From contig NZ_JMLV01000001.1 in NCBI RefSeq assembly GCF_000686045.1, positions 434,001-498,000 of the forward strand: DNA of 64,000 nt, read 5' to 3'. Under the pieces are notes generated by a model, which made no database searches, had not been told where the DNA came from, and worked only from the letters and a program-made list of their open reading frames with translations. A program made the position numbers and the translations under genes. The stretch's first letter is position 1, and each line of letters opens with the position of its first letter. Origin of the DNA: Fodinicurvata fenggangensis DSM 21160 (GTDB lineage: Bacteria > Pseudomonadota > Alphaproteobacteria > Kiloniellales > DSM-21159). Positions 63,561-64,000 of the stretch are shown here, piece by piece.

Positions 63561-64000
63561 TCAAACAGCCGACTTACCGGCTGCGAGCGCCCGTCCCCGG
63601 TCCATGCGATAGCTCCGGTCAATCAGTCCTTCGGCAAAGGCCGGATTCTGTTCGGACAAGAGGACCGTCAAACCTTCCTGCTTCAAAGACAGGATCGCCT
63701 GTCTCATTTGCTGCACGACAACGGGAGCCAGCCCCTCCGAAGGTTCGTCGAGCAGAAGCAGACGCGGATTCCCCATCAAGGTTCGTGCGATGGTCAGCAT
63801 CTGCTGCTCCCCCCCGGACATCTCCCCTGCCCGCCGCTCATAGAGCTGCTCCAGTTTGGGGAACAGGCTGAAGAGCCCATCCAGGGACCAGGCCACCCTG
63901 TCGTTCTGTGGCGGACGCTGCGCCACGGAGAGGTTCTCGCGAACCGTCAGGCCCTGGAAGACGCGCCGGTCCTCAGGCACATACCCAATTCCCTGGCGTG
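63561..64000 (-). CDS. LivF-like ABC transporter ATPase (partial, N-terminus off window)
   Basis: The C-terminal 146 codons of an ATPase, continuing past the window edge in frame. GYVPEDRRVFQGLTVRENL, signature MSGGEQQMLTIARTL, Walker B LLLLDEPSEGLAP and LLSEQNPAF match LivF-type subunits of branched-chain amino-acid or urea importers. The Walker A region is outside. This is a second LivF next to the complete one at 22237; its own permeases would lie beyond 64000. Confidence 0.88.
   Translation of the reverse strand, partial: RQGIGYVPEDRRVFQGLTVRENLSVAQRPPQNDRVAWSLDGLFSLFPKLEQLYERRAGEMSGGEQQMLTIARTLMGNPRLLLLDEPSEGLAPVVVQQMRQAILSLKQEGLTVLLSEQNPAFAEGLIDRSYRMDRGRALAAGKSAV

Overview
The window reads as a chromosomal segment of an alphaproteobacterium. 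The pointers are an aapJQMP general amino-acid importer, a liv operon carrying a DUF6867 gene, a DUF6898 gene, a PopZ-type polar organiser, an LdtR-like winged-helix regulator, a pcm-tolC pair, and an argS-SPOR-nagZ-scpA-scpB / tatABC-surE-pcm-M23 block. GC content is moderately high and many exported or linker segments are very acidic. A Rhodospirillales-type marine or halophilic lineage (Fodinicurvata-like) would fit, but that is a guess from gene style. I see no insertion sequence, prophage or CRISPR array.

Layout. 1-10 kb: end of a response-regulator gene, a small lipoprotein, an SLC13/RCK permease with a downstream FAD-linked hydroxyacid dehydrogenase, a soluble three-PAS histidine kinase, a long acyl-CoA dehydrogenase, agmatine deiminase, a small membrane protein and tRNA-Ser(GGA). 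10-16 kb: a TAXI solute-binding protein, a Nudix hydrolase, cysteine synthase, an AlaX editing protein, a sulfurtransferase and a tandem GNAT protein with no ordinary start codon. 16-26 kb: aapJQMP facing a livHMGF-DUF6867-livK operon. 26.7-29 kb: gcdH and a DUF815 ATPase. 29-41 kb, minus strand: a long housekeeping block for envelope biogenesis (M23/LysM lipoprotein, tatABC, nagZ, SPOR), repair and salvage (pcm, surE), chromosome condensation (scpAB), argS and dgt. 41-51 kb: erpA, xthA and a rhomboid protease, then ilvD, valS, popZ-like, tolC and a second pcm-like gene. 51.5-51.8 kb: tRNA-Cys and tRNA-Asn.

52-61 kb is the accessory region and the most interesting part. Three LuxR-family regulators precede a gene set built around a CsgG/HfaB-type outer-membrane secretion lipoprotein. 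One regulator is canonical, one has Glu in place of the phospho-acceptor Asp, and one has no recognisable receiver. Downstream are two exported Asn/Ser/Thr/Gly-rich proteins sharing SVGN-type motifs, with an attenuator-like terminator between them, then a Sel1-repeat protein and a lipoprotein. Curlin, CsgE and CsgF homologues are not recognisable. I read this as a divergent curli- or holdfast-anchor-like fibre secretion locus with CsgD-like control. A perfect 20-bp palindrome lies in front of the atypical regulator.

61-64 kb: a 470-nt structured leader before an ornithine/lysine decarboxylase gene (candidate alphaproteobacterial speF leader RNA), a periplasmic amidase with a possible Tat signal, and the end of a LivF-like ATPase gene cut by the window edge.
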